Positions 12,299 through 22,044 of a stretch of 64,000 nucleotides of DNA are shown piece after piece. The stretch comes from Amphritea atlantica (GTDB taxonomy: Bacteria > Pseudomonadota > Gammaproteobacteria > Pseudomonadales > Balneatricaceae). Numbering within the stretch: the first letter of the stretch is position 1; every line of letters begins with the position of its first letter. Under the pieces are notes generated by a model, which did no database searches, was not told where the DNA came from, and saw only the letters and a list, made by a program, of their open reading frames with translations. The stretch spans positions 1-64,000 of the forward strand of contig NZ_JAHKQE010000049.1 of the NCBI RefSeq assembly GCF_018860855.1. Reading direction: 5' to 3'. Position numbers and translations under genes: made by a program.

Positions 12299-12315
12299 GT
12301 CACACTTTTTGTGAC
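12299..12315. promoter_or_regulatory. Short perfect inverted repeat upstream of mnmE
   Basis: GTCACA and TGTGAC flank a 5-base T-rich loop about 115 bp upstream of mnmE. It could be an operator half-site pair or a leader hairpin, but no partner is recognised. Nothing else is seen in the 229 bp between the yidC terminator and mnmE. Confidence 0.3.
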
Positions 12316-12427
12316 CTTGATACAACGAGCAGCGGCGCTTGACGTCTCTTAAGTTCGAGCAACAAGCGACTCATATGCTAAAATCCTCAGCTTCAACTAT
12401 ATTGCTTAACCATTTTCCGAGGTATCA

Positions 12428-13795
12428 ATGACGCTGATTAACCAGGACACCATCGCCGCTCAGGCAACCCCTCCCGGACGCGGCGGCGTTGGTATTGTTC
12501 GCGTGTCAGGCAAGCTCGCTGCCACCATTGCCGAACAGGTGGTCGGATTTATTCCCAAGCCTCGTTATGCTCACTATGGCCCCTTTTTTGATGCCGAAAA
12601 GCATCAACTAGACCAAGGGCTGGCCCTCTATTTTCCAGGCCCGAACTCCTTTACCGGCGAAGATGTGCTCGAACTTCAGGGCCATGGCGGCCCGATTATT
12701 ATGGATTTCATCCTCCGTCGCGTCGTCGAATGTGGCGCCCGACTGGCTAATCCCGGTGAGTTCTCTGAACGCGCCTTCCTCAATGACAAACTCGACCTCA
12801 CCCAAGCAGAGGCGATTGCCGACCTGATCGACTCCAGCTCTGAACAGGCTGCCCGTTGTGCTCTGAAATCCCTACAAGGGGCCTTCTCTGATCGCATTCA
12901 TCAACTTGTGGAAGCGCTGACACAACTGCGTATCTATGTTGAAGCGGCAATCGATTTTCCCGAAGAGGAGATCGATTTTCTCGCCGATGGCAAAGTGGCG
13001 GGGGATCTACAACAGATCATCGATAAACTATTGGAAGTTAAACAGGAAGCTCGTCAAGGCAGTCTTATCCGTGAAGGGATGAATGTGGTCATTGCAGGCC
13101 GGCCTAATGCGGGTAAATCCAGCCTATTAAACGCCCTAGCGGGTAAAGAATCGGCCATCGTCACCGATATTGCCGGCACCACTCGGGATGTTTTACGCGA
13201 ACATATTCATATCGACGGTATGCCACTGCACATCATCGATACCGCCGGTTTACGGGATTCCCCTGATGAAGTAGAGCGGATCGGTATCAGCCGTGCTTGG
13301 GATGAAATTCAGAAAGCCGACCGCGTACTGTTAATGGTCGATGGCAGCACCACGGCTACCGATGATCCACAACAGATCTGGCCCGAGTTCGTCAGTCGCT
13401 TAGACGATCAAAGCAAAATCACCGTTATCCGCAATAAATGCGACCTAACGTCAGAAGATCCAGTTATCGGTGAACATCATGGACATACTTTGATATCACT
13501 ATCAGCCAAGGCCGATATCGGGGTTAACAACCTACGCCAGCACCTTAAGGACTGCATGGGTTATGCAAGTACGACAGAGGGAGGCTTCCTCGCTAGACGC
13601 CGCCATATCGATGCGCTCAACCGCGCAGAGAGCCTATTATTAACCGGACAAGAGCAGCTTATCTATGGTGGTGCAGGGGAGTTACTCGCAGAAGATCTAC
13701 GCGAGGCTCAGCACCACCTGAGTGAGATTACTGGCGAATTTAGCTCTGATGACCTTTTAGGTCGGATTTTCAGTTCGTTTTGTATCGGGAAGTAA
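12428..13795 (+). CDS. mnmE: tRNA uridine-5-carboxymethylaminomethyl modification GTPase
   Basis: MnmE works with MnmG to make the cmnm5U34 modification in certain tRNAs. The 455-residue protein has an N-terminal tetrahydrofolate-binding domain ([22 protein letters not shown]), and a G domain with G1 [10 protein letters not shown] near residue 225, G3 DTAGLRD near 272 and NKCD near 337. The C-terminus ends in the family-diagnostic FCIGK. Length is as in E. coli. The partner mnmG is about 10 kb away in this window. Confidence 0.97.
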   Translation: MTLINQDTIAAQATPPGRGGVGIVRVSGKLAATIAEQVVGFIPKPRYAHYGPFFDAEKHQLDQGLALYFPGPNSFTGEDVLELQGHGGPIIMDFILRRVVECGARLANPGEFSERAFLNDKLDLTQAEAIADLIDSSSEQAARCALKSLQGAFSDRIHQLVEALTQLRIYVEAAIDFPEEEIDFLADGKVAGDLQQIIDKLLEVKQEARQGSLIREGMNVVIAGRPNAGKSSLLNALAGKESAIVTDIAGTTRDVLREHIHIDGMPLHIIDTAGLRDSPDEVERIGISRAWDEIQKADRVLLMVDGSTTATDDPQQIWPEFVSRLDDQSKITVIRNKCDLTSEDPVIGEHHGHTLISLSAKADIGVNNLRQHLKDCMGYASTTEGGFLARRRHIDALNRAESLLLTGQEQLIYGGAGELLAEDLREAQHHLSEITGEFSSDDLLGRIFSSFCIGK

Positions 13796-13801
13796 ACCAA
13801 A

Positions 13802-13840
13802 CCAAGGCTTGTTTTAACAATCGATAACAAGCCTTGGGCT
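13802..13840 (+). terminator. Terminator hairpin after mnmE
   Basis: A perfect 12-bp inverted repeat (CCAAGGCTTGTT at 13802-13813, AACAAGCCTTGG at 13826-13837) is followed by a short T-rich stretch, 7 bp after the mnmE stop. It probably acts as an intrinsic terminator, though the T-tract is weak. Confidence 0.65.
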
Positions 13841-14226
13841 TTAAAACGTACCTTTCAATAACGACCAATACCCGTGCGCAAAAATATTACCTATCAACGA
13901 TTTTCTGGCTTAAAAACCCGATTAACCCACTCAATATCGTTATTTTTTATCTACTCTGCGCAGCTGAATCTCTATTGATAATGGATAAGAAGAGGGTCGT
14001 TAACAGCGATAGACTAATCAGTATTCTCTGTGGCCAACTAAAAACAGGGAAAAGCATCACTTAGCTTTTCTGCATAAGTACATTAAGCATTAATACGTAA
14101 CTTTGATCAAAACGCCGTTTATATATAAAAACAAGTCGATTGCGTATCACAGACAATGCTTTACCTCGGTATAAGATAATTCCACGATTACATAAAAAAA
14201 ACGTCGAATCTTATTAGGATAGTCTA
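13841..14226. other. Intergenic stretch before the carnitine cluster
   Basis: About 385 bp of AT-rich DNA without a convincing gene. A 76-codon open frame overlaps the mnmE terminator and has no ribosome site. The promoter of the downstream dioxygenase must lie here; the region near 14103-14130 (TTGATC, then TATATAAAA) is a candidate, but its spacing of about 15 bp is poor. Confidence 0.5.
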
Positions 14227-15405
14227 ATGCAGTCACTTGATAACACTTTAGAAATAGCATCCTTTACGCCCTATCATATTAAACAACTCCCTATCGACGT
14301 GAGCCTCAATGATGCGTCACTGACGATTACATGGGATGATGATCATAAGAGTGAGTTTCACTATTTATGGTTACGTGATAACTGTCATTGCTCCAAATGC
14401 ATCGCTCAACTGACCAGAGAGCAAATGTTTGAGATCTGTGACGTCCCATTGGATATAAAACCCGCTGAAGCCTATATCTCTGACGAACATCGATTAGTGA
14501 TTACTTGGGATCATCAAGCGCATATCAGCCACTTCCACCCGGGTTGGTTACGAAGCCATTGCTATAGTGAAGCGAGCCTACAAGCCAAACAGTGGCAGCC
14601 AAAGATATGGGACAAAGCGCGGATTCAGGCAGAACTGCCTAAGCATCAAGCCAAAGAGGTCCTAGAAGATGACCCATCGCTGCTTAACTGGTTAAAAGAG
14701 CTAAGAGATTACGGCCTTACGCTGGTCGAGCAAGTCTCAACCGAACCCAATTCTTTAGTTAACGTGGCTAACCGAATTTCATTTATTCGTGAAACTAATT
14801 TTGGCACCATTTTTAATGTGCAAGCAAAGGCCGACGCCAACAGTGCAGCTTATACCGATTTGCGACTCCCTCTGCACACCGACTTGCCAACGAGAGAACT
14901 ACAACCCGGCCTACAGTTTCTGCATTGCTTAGTGAATGATGCTGAAGGAGGGGAGTCCATTCTGATTGATGGCTTCAAAATTGCTCAACACATGAAAGAA
15001 CATTACCCAGATGACTTTCACAGCCTGAGCACCTTCCCGATGTCGTTTTACAATAAAGACAAGCTCACTGACTATCGCTTTCGAGGCACGGCCATCGTGA
15101 CAGATAGTAATAATGAAGTCGTAGAGGTCCGCTTAGCCAACTTTTTGAGAGGCCCTATCGATGTGCCTGCCCATCAAACAGTTCCTCTCTATCAAGCTTA
15201 CCGACGCTTCATTGCCTTAACTCGAGACCCTCAGTTTCAATTCTTTTACCGCCTGAATGCCGGTGACCTCATTGTGTTTGATAACCGTCGTGTATTGCAC
15301 GCACGCAACGCCTTTAATTTAGAAAAAGGGCACCGACATCTGCAAGGTTGTTATGTTGATCGCGATGAATTGCTCTCGCGTATCCGTGTGCTAGAAAGAG
15401 AATAG
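14227..15405 (+). CDS. Gamma-butyrobetaine hydroxylase (2-oxoglutarate/Fe(II) dioxygenase)
   Basis: The enzyme hydroxylates gamma-butyrobetaine to L-carnitine, using oxygen and 2-oxoglutarate. The 392-residue protein has the N-terminal zinc-binding domain typical of BBOX enzymes (YLWLRDNCHCSKC around residues 46-58). A TauD-type jelly roll follows with Fe ligands in LHTD near residue 220 and RVLHARNAF near 360. Its neighbours degrade carnitine, so its product would feed directly into them. It is the only plus-strand gene at this end of the cluster and converges on a regulator gene. TmlH-type trimethyllysine dioxygenase is the main alternative. Confidence 0.88.
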   Translation: MQSLDNTLEIASFTPYHIKQLPIDVSLNDASLTITWDDDHKSEFHYLWLRDNCHCSKCIAQLTREQMFEICDVPLDIKPAEAYISDEHRLVITWDHQAHISHFHPGWLRSHCYSEASLQAKQWQPKIWDKARIQAELPKHQAKEVLEDDPSLLNWLKELRDYGLTLVEQVSTEPNSLVNVANRISFIRETNFGTIFNVQAKADANSAAYTDLRLPLHTDLPTRELQPGLQFLHCLVNDAEGGESILIDGFKIAQHMKEHYPDDFHSLSTFPMSFYNKDKLTDYRFRGTAIVTDSNNEVVEVRLANFLRGPIDVPAHQTVPLYQAYRRFIALTRDPQFQFFYRLNAGDLIVFDNRRVLHARNAFNLEKGHRHLQGCYVDRDELLSRIRVLERE

Positions 15406-15424
15406 CGGCCACTTAATAGCAATC

Positions 15425-15470
15425 AATCTTCAAGGTTGTTCCCAATTCTGGGAGCTCAACCTTGAAGATT
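15425..15470. terminator. Bidirectional terminator between convergent genes
   Basis: A perfect 14-bp inverted repeat (AATCTTCAAGGTTG / CAACCTTGAAGATT) has an additional inner CCCA/TGGG pairing. It lies between the dioxygenase stop and the stop of the minus-strand regulator, overlapping the latter by two bases. Confidence 0.75.
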
Positions 15471-16464
15471 ATTTAATCATCGAACGATATTTAGACGCGG
15501 TCATGCCGTAATGCTCTTTGTAACGACAACTAAAGTGAGCCGTTGAACTAAAACCTGTGGCCAACGCAATTTCTGTCACGCTTAAACTGCTGTCCGACAA
15601 TAAATGTTTACCATGCTCAACACGTAAACCTAAATAGTAAGCAGCAGGGGTGCACTTAAAATATTGCATAAACAGACGCTCTAACTGTCGACTGGAAATA
15701 CAGAGAAGAGTCGATATCTCTTTCGTCGTCAGCGGGTTTTCAATATTTTCAGACATTAGTTTCAATGCCTTAAGGACTTTTGGATGATGAATATTCATTC
15801 TTTTCATCCAATCCATTTTTTGGTTATCCGAACGATTGCGCATGCCATTCTTAATCAATTGATCGCATACTAATTTAGCTAAATCAGAGCCTCCGTATTC
15901 AGCAATTAGATACAGCACCATATCGCTGGCCGCCGTACCTCCAGCACAGGTCATGTAGTTGCCATCGATTTCAAATAGCTCATGGGTTACCTCAATTTGG
16001 GGATACCTTTCCTGAAACGAGGGTAGCGCCTCCCAATGGAGAGTGACTTTGCGATGATCTAACAATCTAGCCTTTGCTAATAGATAACAACCGGTATCTA
16101 AAGCGCCAATGATGCCACCTTGATGCTGTAGCGTTCTGAGCCATTGAATCGTTCTCTCATTGATATGGCGTTCCGGGTGAAAACTGGCATTAACAAACAG
16201 ATTACGGGGTGCGCTAACTTGCTGAAAATGATGACTCGGTTGCAACGCCATACCGTTGCTGGCCGTCACCAATTCGCCATCATCACTTAAACATTGCCAA
16301 CGAAAAACCTCTTTTTCGAGTAAACGGTTAGCAATACGTAACGGCTCAATCGCCGATAATAAGGACACCATTGCGTACTCTGGTAAGAGTAAAAACGATA
16401 ATGTAAAAGCACCGTCATCATCAGCCACTAATGTCGATAATGCGATTGGAGAATCACTATCCAT
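15469..16464 (-). CDS. GlxA/CdhR-family transcriptional regulator (DJ-1/GATase1-like plus AraC HTH)
   Basis: The 331-residue regulator has an N-terminal DJ-1/PfpI-like class I glutamine amidotransferase-type domain (about residues 20-200) and a C-terminal AraC/XylS double helix-turn-helix (about 225-330: ISTLLCISSRQLERLF, SVTEIALATGFSSTAHFSCRYKEHYG). CdhR, the carnitine-responsive activator of Pseudomonas, and GbdR have this architecture. Its position next to carnitine genes supports a CdhR-like role, but a second regulator of the same family lies at 20430, so which one is the true CdhR cannot be decided from sequence. Confidence 0.85.
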   Translation of the reverse strand: MDSDSPIALSTLVADDDGAFTLSFLLLPEYAMVSLLSAIEPLRIANRLLEKEVFRWQCLSDDGELVTASNGMALQPSHHFQQVSAPRNLFVNASFHPERHINERTIQWLRTLQHQGGIIGALDTGCYLLAKARLLDHRKVTLHWEALPSFQERYPQIEVTHELFEIDGNYMTCAGGTAASDMVLYLIAEYGGSDLAKLVCDQLIKNGMRNRSDNQKMDWMKRMNIHHPKVLKALKLMSENIENPLTTKEISTLLCISSRQLERLFMQYFKCTPAAYYLGLRVEHGKHLLSDSSLSVTEIALATGFSSTAHFSCRYKEHYGMTASKYRSMIK

Positions 16465-16480
16465 ACCTTTATCTCACATC

Positions 16481-16512
16481 AAAAAAAACGACACGCGAAA
16501 ATCACGTGTCGT
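16481..16512 (-). terminator. Minus-strand intrinsic terminator after the BCCT transporter gene
   Basis: Read on the minus strand, ACGACACG and CGTGTCGT form an 8-bp stem that is followed by eight T residues. It lies 37 bp past the stop of the BCCT gene and isolates it from the downstream regulator. Confidence 0.82.
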
Positions 16513-16548
16513 ATTGGCTAAAACCGATCAAGCTCGATCCAATCGATC

Positions 16549-18204
16549 CTATACAGCTTGCGATTCCACTAGTTTTTTTGGCTCAGTCAGTAAGGATTTT
16601 AAGACCCCTAACGTCATGATAATGATAATAAAACTTAAGGGTAGAGCAGCCGCTATATTAGCCGTTTGCAGGGCGCTTAGCCCTCCCGCCACCAGCAAGG
16701 CAGCAGCCACAAAACCAATAACAATACCCCAAAAAATACGGAATGCTTTGGGTGGCTCTTCATTACCTAAAGACAGAATAGTCGTTAATACCAATGTACC
16801 GGAATCTGATGACGTTACGAACCAGCTCATTAACAAGAAGACCATCATAGCTGAGACAAGCCAACCCACCGATCCATCACCGAAAATACCATCGGAGCTA
16901 GCAAATAAAGCCGCAGGCAAGTTCCACGCATTTACCAGATCAATAATCCCAGCGGTACCAACACCGTTATCGGCAGCCAACTCTTGATAGAGCGCTGTGC
17001 CACCAAAGATACCTAACCAGACAAAGATAATAATGGTCGGCACTAACAACACACCGATCACAAACTCTCTCATGGTACGGCCACGTGAAATACGCGCAAT
17101 AAACAAACCAACAAAAGGAGCCCAAGCTAGCCACCAGCCCCAATAAAAGACAGTCCAGCCATTTTGCCACTTCGCTGGGCCTTCTTCTTCAGGAAACCAA
17201 AGCCCCATAGGCACAAAGTTAACTAAATAATCACCCAAAGAATCCATAAAGATGCCGACTAACCAACTCGTTGGTCCTCCGAATAAGAAGAATGCGACCA
17301 CCACAAGGGAGATAATAATGTTCCATTGGGAAATAATGCGAATACCTTTACCCACGCCTGATAAAGCAGAGAGGATCGAGATAATGGAAATGATAACAAT
17401 TAAAACCAACTGTGTGGTCAAGCCAGAATCAACGCCAATCAGTCGCTCTAAACCAACCGACATTTGACTGACGCCTAAGCCCAAAGATGTCGCGACACCA
17501 AAGACACAGCCTAACACGCCGAATATATCCACCGCATGACCTATGGGCCCATAAATACGATCGCCAATAAAGGGATACAAAGAAGAACGTAATGCGAGCG
17601 GTAGTTTTTTACGGTAGGCAAAGTAGGCTAACGACATTCCAACAATCACATAGACGGCCCAACCATGGAACCCCCAGTGAAAGAATGTCACTCTTAATGC
17701 ATCGACAGCACGTTCATAACCCATTTCCCCAGCACCGGCTAGGTCGGCATAAGGGTTATTGGGATAACCAAAAGCGCCGCTGTTATCGAGGTAAAAAATA
17801 GGTTCAGCGACACCAAAAAACAAGATACCGATGCCGATACCCGCTGAAAATAACATTGAAAACCAAGCAAAATTACTAAAATCTGGACGACTGTCGTCGT
17901 CTCCTAAGCGAACACTACCGAAACGACTAAAGACCACAAACGCACACATGGCAATCAAGAAGACGATGGTTACCATGTAATACCAACCAAAAGTCACTTC
18001 AATCCATGTTCGAATCGTGCCAAAAAGCGATCCCGCTAGCTCCGTATTCGTTCCAGTAAACAGTACAAATAGCAGGACTAGCAGGGTAGACGAAATTGTC
18101 ATACCTTTATGCATACCTTTAAAAAGGCCATGTTTTGCTAATGTATCCGATTTAAACACCCCTGATTCAGATGATTCAAAACCGGATTTAAGATTAGACG
18201 ACAT
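16549..18204 (-). CDS. BCCT-family betaine/carnitine/choline transporter
   Basis: The 551-residue inner-membrane transporter has about 12 helices and the BCCT hallmark segment (FYWGWWLAWAPFVGLFIARISRG near residues 345-370). It would import carnitine, gamma-butyrobetaine, choline or glycine betaine with Na+ or H+. The N-terminal tail of about 30 residues is cytosolic. Clustering with carnitine dehydrogenase and gamma-butyrobetaine hydroxylase makes carnitine or butyrobetaine the likely substrate. It has its own terminator and is 120 bp downstream of the dehydrogenase gene. Confidence 0.92.
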   Translation of the reverse strand: MSSNLKSGFESSESGVFKSDTLAKHGLFKGMHKGMTISSTLLVLLFVLFTGTNTELAGSLFGTIRTWIEVTFGWYYMVTIVFLIAMCAFVVFSRFGSVRLGDDDSRPDFSNFAWFSMLFSAGIGIGILFFGVAEPIFYLDNSGAFGYPNNPYADLAGAGEMGYERAVDALRVTFFHWGFHGWAVYVIVGMSLAYFAYRKKLPLALRSSLYPFIGDRIYGPIGHAVDIFGVLGCVFGVATSLGLGVSQMSVGLERLIGVDSGLTTQLVLIVIISIISILSALSGVGKGIRIISQWNIIISLVVVAFFLFGGPTSWLVGIFMDSLGDYLVNFVPMGLWFPEEEGPAKWQNGWTVFYWGWWLAWAPFVGLFIARISRGRTMREFVIGVLLVPTIIIFVWLGIFGGTALYQELAADNGVGTAGIIDLVNAWNLPAALFASSDGIFGDGSVGWLVSAMMVFLLMSWFVTSSDSGTLVLTTILSLGNEEPPKAFRIFWGIVIGFVAAALLVAGGLSALQTANIAAALPLSFIIIIMTLGVLKSLLTEPKKLVESQAV

Positions 18205-18324
18205 AAGCGTATTCTCCGTTTTTATAGTGAGGCTTTTTGTGATTTATTTTCTGTTTATAACAACGTACCTTTGTCGAGAGCATCCTTGCTTGTAAAACAT
18301 CCCATAACGGAAAAGTCCGCTAAC

Positions 18325-19296
18325 TTAACGCTTAATACCTTTTTCTTCTCGGTATTCGTTGAGTGTCTGCATAATGCGAATTAAACAATCATCTCGTTCT
18401 TGAATAAGCTCATTAATCGAGGCGCCGTTTGCCTGCGTTAAACAACCTTCAACCATGTCATCTTTAAGTTTTTGTGTTAATTTCGGCGCTTTCAGACGGG
18501 TCCAAGGCTCTTCTAAGGACTCTTCAAAATGATCCAATAAATGTGCCATCCCCCCCTGTCCACCACCGAGATGATACGTCAAACAATGACCCATGATTGC
18601 CCAACGTAAGCCAGGTCCATAAGCGATCGCCTTATCGATGTCTTCCACAGAACATTCGTTATTCGCCACCATATGTAGCGCTTCTCGCCACAACGCTTCC
18701 TGTAGGCGGTTACCAATGAAGCCCGGCAGCTCTTTATCCATTTTAGCGACTTGTTTTTCGGTGAATTCATAAAATTCAGCCGTCCAATCCACGACGTCCT
18801 GACTGGTTCGTTCGCCACCACAGACTTCACAAAAAGGCACTAGGTAAGGCGGGTTAAACGGGTGTCCAACCACAAAACGTTCTGGTTGAAGTTCAAGATT
18901 CACCGCCATATCCGTCATAGCAAAACCCGAGGTGCTCGAAATAATAACCACCTCCGGTGGCGCAATTCGATCAAGCTCGGCGAATAATTGCCGTTTCGCA
19001 TCCAGTTTTTCTGGCGTACTTTCTTGAATCACTTGGACGCTGTTGGCCAGCTCTTCTAGTGAATCAACAAAGCGTAAATTCTGTTTACTGGCACCTTCTC
19101 GAAGGCCTAATTTGGTGATGGTAGGCCAGATGTGGTCAACCATCGCTAATAGCTTTTCTTCGGAATTTGGGCCTGGATCATAAGCAACAACTTCCATGCC
19201 CATGCGTAAGTAATGCAGTGCCCACGCACCACCGATCACTCCCGTACCAATGACACCTACTTTTGTTACTTCGTTTGGATTAGGACGAGCCATCAT
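18325..19296 (-). CDS. cdhA: L-carnitine dehydrogenase (3-hydroxyacyl-CoA dehydrogenase fold)
   Basis: It oxidises L-carnitine to 3-dehydrocarnitine with NAD+. The 323-residue protein begins with a Rossmann motif G-T-G-V-I-G at residues 17-22 and has the HCDH C-terminal domain with ELPGFIGNRLQEALWREALHMV around residues 190-210. VVGHPFNPPYLVPFCEV carries the catalytic His. These features match the carnitine dehydrogenase/lambda-crystallin subgroup. Two adjacent ATG codons follow a GGAG site; either may be the start. It lies 21 bp downstream of the cleavage-enzyme gene, so the two form an operon. Confidence 0.9.
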   Translation of the reverse strand: MMARPNPNEVTKVGVIGTGVIGGAWALHYLRMGMEVVAYDPGPNSEEKLLAMVDHIWPTITKLGLREGASKQNLRFVDSLEELANSVQVIQESTPEKLDAKRQLFAELDRIAPPEVVIISSTSGFAMTDMAVNLELQPERFVVGHPFNPPYLVPFCEVCGGERTSQDVVDWTAEFYEFTEKQVAKMDKELPGFIGNRLQEALWREALHMVANNECSVEDIDKAIAYGPGLRWAIMGHCLTYHLGGGQGGMAHLLDHFEESLEEPWTRLKAPKLTQKLKDDMVEGCLTQANGASINELIQERDDCLIRIMQTLNEYREEKGIKR

Positions 19297-19317
19297 TCAT
19301 CTCCTACACTTTAAATA

Positions 19318-20211
19318 TTATTGAATGCCACTTAGGCCAAGTTTTTCACGAGCTTCGGTCGGATTAAGAATACGAGCACCCATGTTTTCAATAATATTGA
19401 CTGAACGTTCAACCAACTGACCGTTGGTCGCAAGCACGCCTTTTCCTAAATACAGATTATCTTCTAACCCAACGCGCACATGGCCACCTAATAACGCCGA
19501 TTGTGCAACCCAAGGCAATTGGTTGCGGCCTAATGCAAAGGCGGTCCAATTTGTATTCGCCGGTAGCATATCAACCATCCCTTTTAGCAAAGCAAAGTTG
19601 GGTGGTGTTCCCCAAGGGATGCCTTGGCACAACTGGAACATAGCATTGTCGTCCAATAGGCCTTCTTTCATCATTTGTAGGGCGAACCAAAGGTTGCCGG
19701 TATCAAAAATTTCTAGCTCAACGGTGACCCCTAATTCTTGAATACGAGCGGCACCAATGCGTAGCATCTCAGGCGTCGACACATAGACTAGATTGCTATC
19801 ACCAAAATTTAATGAACCACAATCTAAGGTACAAATTTCAGGTTTCAACTGTTCGATATGTACCAAACGTTCATGAGCACCGACTAAATCAGTATCCTGA
19901 GTAAAAGCCGTCGGGTTTTCATCTGGGCCGATATAGAGATCACCACCCATGCCTGCGGTTAAGTTAATAACGATGTCGCAGCTAGAGGCTCTTAATCGCT
20001 CACAAACTTCGGCGTACAGCTCAACACGTCTAGAGCCTTGAGTCGTCTCAGGATCTCGTACATGGATGTGAGCAATAGCCGCTCCGGCATTCCAAGCTTC
20101 AATAGCAGAATTGGCTATTTGCTCAGGCGTCACAGGGACATGTTTATTACGTTCTGCGGTATCCGCTGCACCATTTATAGCGCAAGTGATAATGACGTCT
20201 TGATTCATCAT
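19318..20211 (-). CDS. cdhC: Dehydrocarnitine cleavage enzyme (BKACE family)
   Basis: This beta-keto acid cleavage enzyme (formerly DUF849) condenses 3-dehydrocarnitine with acetyl-CoA to give betainyl-CoA and acetoacetate. The 297-residue TIM-barrel protein shows the zinc-binding HIHVRD at about residues 48-53 and the later [15 protein letters not shown] stretch near 225-240, both family hallmarks. It is first in a two-gene unit with carnitine dehydrogenase, matching the cdhC-cdhA linkage of Pseudomonas. Two ATG codons in tandem make the exact start uncertain by one codon. Confidence 0.9.
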   Translation of the reverse strand: MMNQDVIITCAINGAADTAERNKHVPVTPEQIANSAIEAWNAGAAIAHIHVRDPETTQGSRRVELYAEVCERLRASSCDIVINLTAGMGGDLYIGPDENPTAFTQDTDLVGAHERLVHIEQLKPEICTLDCGSLNFGDSNLVYVSTPEMLRIGAARIQELGVTVELEIFDTGNLWFALQMMKEGLLDDNAMFQLCQGIPWGTPPNFALLKGMVDMLPANTNWTAFALGRNQLPWVAQSALLGGHVRVGLEDNLYLGKGVLATNGQLVERSVNIIENMGARILNPTEAREKLGLSGIQ

Positions 20212-20429
20212 TCAAAGCTCTTTTATAAGTTCAATACACACTAAAGCGACGCTACTGTGATCGCTCTAACCATCAACAGTTATAAAAGTTACAGATTAAA
20301 TGAGTTCAATTTTGTCTAAAGACGATGACTCTTAGCTTAAAAAAACAACATTGACCAAGTAACAGGCTAAATAACACCTACAGATAAAGCCCGAAGATCT
20401 CGCGGGTGAATAGGTGAATGAACAAACCG
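20212..20429. promoter_or_regulatory. Promoter region of the cdhC-cdhA unit
   Basis: The gap upstream of the cleavage enzyme contains AGCGA at 20245-20249 and TCGCT at 20261-20265, an inverted repeat with an 11-bp spacer. This could be a binding site for one of the two neighbouring AraC/GlxA regulators. The assignment is inference only. Confidence 0.35.
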
Positions 20430-21386
20430 TTAGCGTTCATCGCTGGGTTTTTTACAAAAGGTCTGTTGATAGCTACGGGTAAAATGGGACAACGAAATGA
20501 AGCCACATGCCATCGCAATCGAGGTCACACTGCTTCGGGTTTGTTGTAGCATCCAACGGGCTTTTTCTAGCCTTAGGTTGCGATAGAAAGACTTTGGCGT
20601 CTGCTGTAAATGACTCTTAAATAGACGCTCTAACTCCCGGCCCGAAATGCCGAGATGGTCGGCAAGCTCCGTTATTAACAGAGGCTCTTCAATATTTTGC
20701 TCCATTAGCTGCACGGCATCTATTAGATGAGGATTGCGAGTGTCTAATCGTAATTGCATCGAACGGCGCTGCGGCTCCGTATGGGCTCTTTCATGGGTAT
20801 AGACCAACGCATCCGCGACCTGTGAGGCTAACGCTTTACCATACTGGGTCGATACCAAATAAAGCATCATATCTAATCCAGACAGCGCCCCAGGGCAAGA
20901 AAAGCGTTTTCGATCTATGACGAGTAACTCTTGAACAAAAGTTACTTTTGGAAAAGTCTGCGATGCACTTTCATGGTTCTCCCAATGTATGGTGGTTCGG
21001 TAACCATCTAATACGCCCGCAGCCGCGGCAATATAAGCCCCCGTATCCTGGCAGCCAATGTCCGCACCAAAGTTATTCTGCTGTCGAATAAAACCGAGTA
21101 AAGCCGCCGTTTTCGATAACCAAGGATCGCGCCCCGAGCAAATAATCAACGTTTCACATTTATCGACGTCCTTAATGCTCACATTGGTCATAATATCTAT
21201 ATTGTCACTGCTACGAATTAAGCCTCCGGATTCAGACACGAGAAACCATTCGTACAGATCATCATCACTAGTCCCGTTCGCATGCCGTAAAGGACCTAAC
21301 ATGGAGGTTAGGCCAAACAATGAAAAACCCGGAAGCAATAAAAAATGAATTTTTTGTGGCCCAGCCTTTAATCGATCACCAAACAC
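20430..21386 (-). CDS. Second GlxA/CdhR-family transcriptional regulator
   Basis: The 318-residue protein has a DJ-1/PfpI-like N-terminal domain (KIHFLLLPGFSLFGLTSMLGPLR, residues 12-34, and a Cys in GADIGCQDTGAY) and a C-terminal AraC-type HTH pair (LADHLGISGRELERLFKSHL; SVTSIAMACGFISLSHFTRSYQ). It lies between the carnitine operon and the divergent thioesterase gene, so it is well placed to control both. It is clearly diverged from the paralogue at 15469. One of the two is likely the CdhR equivalent; the other may respond to butyrobetaine or glycine betaine. Confidence 0.87.
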   Translation of the reverse strand: MFGDRLKAGPQKIHFLLLPGFSLFGLTSMLGPLRHANGTSDDDLYEWFLVSESGGLIRSSDNIDIMTNVSIKDVDKCETLIICSGRDPWLSKTAALLGFIRQQNNFGADIGCQDTGAYIAAAAGVLDGYRTTIHWENHESASQTFPKVTFVQELLVIDRKRFSCPGALSGLDMMLYLVSTQYGKALASQVADALVYTHERAHTEPQRRSMQLRLDTRNPHLIDAVQLMEQNIEEPLLITELADHLGISGRELERLFKSHLQQTPKSFYRNLRLEKARWMLQQTRSSVTSIAMACGFISLSHFTRSYQQTFCKKPSDER

Positions 21387-21525
21387 CTAGCCCCCTCGTA
21401 TTTACAGACTGCGCTTAATTTCAGTCTATAAAAATCAATTAGTATGCGATTTTAGTCAATTCTATTTAACATTACATTTTATGATTGGCCACTGAACTCC
21501 CACTTCTTACTGTTTAGGAATCATA

Positions 21526-22002
21526 ATGTCGCAACTAATAAATTTATTTGAAAGTGATGTACTCACGGATTGGATAGACTATAACGGTCATATGAACGAT
21601 GCCTACTATGTCGTCGCTTTTAGTCAAGCTATTGACGCTTTTATGGTTCACATTGGCCTAGATGAACCTTTTCGAGCAGAGCATCAGGTTTCTATCTACA
21701 CCCTACAAAGCATGGTGCAGTATTTAAAGGAAGTGAGTGAAGGTGAACCTCTTATCATCAAAGGCCAATTGCTCGAGAGTGACAACAAAAAACTGCGTCT
21801 CTATATGACCATGTTCCATGGCCAAACCCATGACGAACTAGCCACAATGGAAACCTTACTGCTTCACATGAATATGGAACTTCATCGAGCGGCACCGTTT
21901 CTACCTGTCACCCAGGCCATTGTCGATAACATTCAAGCATCTCATAATGAACTGGAAACACCCGTCACAGCGGGCAAAGGAATTAGCTTAAAACGTAAGT
22001 GA
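21526..22002 (+). CDS. cdhB: Betainyl-CoA thioesterase (hotdog fold)
   Basis: The 158-residue hotdog-fold protein has the 4-hydroxybenzoyl-CoA thioesterase-like active-site segment DYNGHMNDAYY at residues 18-28. In Pseudomonas, CdhB hydrolyses betainyl-CoA to glycine betaine and CoA, the last step of carnitine breakdown; the genomic context here is the same pathway. Unlike the Pseudomonas cdhCBA order, this gene is on the opposite strand from cdhC and cdhA, divergent from the second regulator. The fold is certain; the substrate is inferred from context. Confidence 0.8.
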   Translation: MSQLINLFESDVLTDWIDYNGHMNDAYYVVAFSQAIDAFMVHIGLDEPFRAEHQVSIYTLQSMVQYLKEVSEGEPLIIKGQLLESDNKKLRLYMTMFHGQTHDELATMETLLLHMNMELHRAAPFLPVTQAIVDNIQASHNELETPVTAGKGISLKRK

Positions 22003-22015
22003 GACCTCGGTATTA

Positions 22016-22044
22016 AAAGCGCTCACAACACAAATGAGCGCTTT
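22016..22044 (+). terminator. Terminator after the thioesterase gene
   Basis: The perfect 10-bp inverted repeat AAAGCGCTCA / TGAGCGCTTT has a 9-base loop, 14 bp past the stop. The T-run is short. Confidence 0.7.

Noticed and set aside
13834-14064. A 76-codon plus-strand open frame
   Set aside because: It begins inside the mnmE terminator, has no ribosome site, and its composition is unlike the neighbours.
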